A stretch of DNA of 64,000 nucleotides from Rhynchopus euleeides. Its lineage: Eukaryota > Euglenozoa > Diplonemea > Diplonemida > Diplonemidae. Below the pieces are notes generated by a model. That model was not told where the DNA came from and made no database searches. It was given only the letters and a program-made list of their open reading frames with translations. The DNA lies in assembly GCA_963210315.1 (NCBI GenBank), contig OY723322.1, positions 310,001 through 374,000 of the forward strand, written 5' to 3'. Below, in pieces: positions 62,442 to 64,000 of this stretch (position 1 is the stretch's first letter; the number at the start of each line of letters is the position of its first letter). Made by a program: the position numbers and the translations under genes.

Positions 62442-64000
62442 AATGAAATTCCACTTTCCGGGAGTGGTCCCGAATATTACAATATAACAACCCACTTACT
62501 ACAACAGTATTTATGCCGTGTGAGAGAAGCGCGGCAGGAATCTGTTCGGAGGTTGAAGTGTGATGGACGGAAGCACAACGCAACACAACCTGCACATGCC
62601 CTCAACACATGCGTGTCAGCCAAACTGCCTGTGTTGAGTGACAGGGCGGGGATGGGGGAGGGTCGAGGCTGGACACCCCTCCGCACCGTGCGTGTGAATA
62701 TTCTGGCTCGTGTTGGATGAGGGGGGGGCTGTGCCAACAGAATCAAAGAGAGCAGGGCATCCCGTGTTTGTTTTGTTTATTGAATCGGCAACCACCACCT
62801 GCCAATGATGTGGAGAGACGAGATGAGCCATGACATATATTTTTTGGCGCAAAAGAAAAAACGATTATCCCCCTCCCTGTTGGCTCCCTACCGGATGTCT
62901 TCAAGACAGCGCTGTTGTATTTTTTGTGTGCACCAAAAATACAGGAAGAAAATACCTCCCACTCACACCCACTCACCGCAGCTTGATGTGGCGGCTGTTC
63001 TTTGTTGCCCCATGAAAAGAAAAAGCGCTGCCCGCCATCTCTTTGGCACCGGCAGGGGTCTTGTTGTGGTAGACGGTGCGACCTTCCCCCCTGCCTCTTC
63101 CCATCCGCCCAACCCACCCAAGCCAGAATGAAAAATAAAGGGCCTGCCCTGTTGTCTAGACTGCGGAGACTGCTGTCTGAGGTTTTTCAGGATTTTCAGG
63201 AAGTTCCTCGGGAAAACCCCCCACACCCAGACAAGGAGAGCAACGGCGCTCTTCACTGAAGGGCGCAGAGGAGAAGAATTTCTGTTATGGGGGGGGATTT
63301 TTGCTATATTCGCTACGCTATCGGCAGTATTCCGCACATTTGTGCGATTTTTTGGGCGATTTTCCACCTAAACAAATCGGAGGAAAAATGCGCCAAAAAA
63401 AAAAACAACACAAAATTAGCACACACCGCCCGCAGCGAAGCCCCCCTTTTTTTGTAATGTCCTGCATTTCTCAGACACCCCCATGAACAGCGGCAGTCGC
63501 GCCCTCCGTGCCCCAAACCGAAGTCAAAAAAAACATGGCCTCCCCACAGAGGCTAAGCCCCTCCCCGGGACACCCTCGCCCAGCATCGCCAGCGGCGCGT
63601 AAAGGGGGGGGGGGAAAGGGAGAGGGGAGAGGGGGGGGGAGACAGGGGGGGGCATGGGGGGAGGGGAGGGGAGGGGGGGACCCAACGAAGAACACAATGA
63701 TACGTATGATGATGGTGCTGACACACAGCCGCTCGACCTCTCTCTCTCTCTCTTTCTCTCCATCCCTTTCCCACCCACCCCACCCACCCGGAAGCAAAAA
63801 ACGAGATGGGGGGGGGGGGGGGGGGTGGGGGTGGAGGCGGGTATGATCGTTGAAAGTGAAAGGAAGACAAGTCTCCCAACACCCAGCAGTGGTGGGGAGG
63901 GGACGGGGGGTGGGGATCGTTGATAGCTTTCGTTCGCAGCGGGACAAGGGTGGAGGTCGGCGATCGCCTCAGAGAGCAGGGTCTGGTGCAGTGTGCTGAA
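62442..64000. other. Low-complexity right end, no gene seen
   Basis: Purine/pyrimidine-rich text with G-runs at 63605-63614, 63630-63640 and 63808-63826. The piece at 63830-63885 (GATCGTTGAAAGTGAAAGGAAGACAAG) faintly resembles 6245-6285 of repeat A (GTTGTCGAAAGCGAAGGGAAGACAAG). No gene is supported. Confidence 0.5.

Overview
This is a stretch of nuclear DNA from a microbial eukaryote, probably a protist. Spliceosomal GT-AG introns can be placed by eye, host genes are sparse, and most of the window is transposon-derived or low-complexity DNA with very long G or C runs. The taxon cannot be fixed from the sequence. Tryptophan-rich repeat proteins of the kind seen here make me think of alveolate or other algal-type protists, but that is only an impression.

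Left third (1-16.5 kb): five host genes lie head-to-tail on the minus strand. They are a three-exon D-2-hydroxyacid dehydrogenase, a coiled-coil protein flanked by two related W-rich domains, a 1551-residue intronless protein joining a GHSLGG lipase-type domain to a C-terminal J-domain, a secreted pepsin-like aspartic protease, and a small W/G-rich hypothetical. The spaces between them hold a tandemly duplicated repeat and fragments of it that recur elsewhere.

Middle (16.5-46.4 kb): no host gene is convincing. The region is a layered set of elements. There are several TIR/MITE-type transposons with visible target-site duplications: a 1.14-kb element with a 3-bp TSD, a 1.07-kb element with a 5-bp TSD, a 2.03-kb element with a 6-bp TSD, and hAT-like elements with perfect 8-bp TSDs. 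A dispersed 535-bp repeat has 10-11-bp TSDs. Two near-identical copies of a composite TIR element carry conserved ORFs. One of these copies is interrupted by a hAT-like insertion, and the other preserves the empty site.

Right part (46.4-64 kb): an intact-looking tyrosine-recombinase retroelement of about 4.5 kb has the order gag-like, YR, RT-RNase H, which is the order known from VIPER. It is preceded by a tandem array and bounded by an 18-bp direct repeat. Then come a third hAT-like element, a plus-strand gene fragment with a doubled Cys/His motif, a 1.15-kb foldback element, more repeats, and a minus-strand gene with internal repeats, a C2H2 finger and a MIF4G-like C-terminus. The last 1.5 kb is low complexity.

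The host genes share no obvious pathway. The strongest leads are the lipase/J-domain fusion, the YR retroelement with a recurring GCGTTGACGC junction motif, and the layered transposons with natural empty-site evidence.
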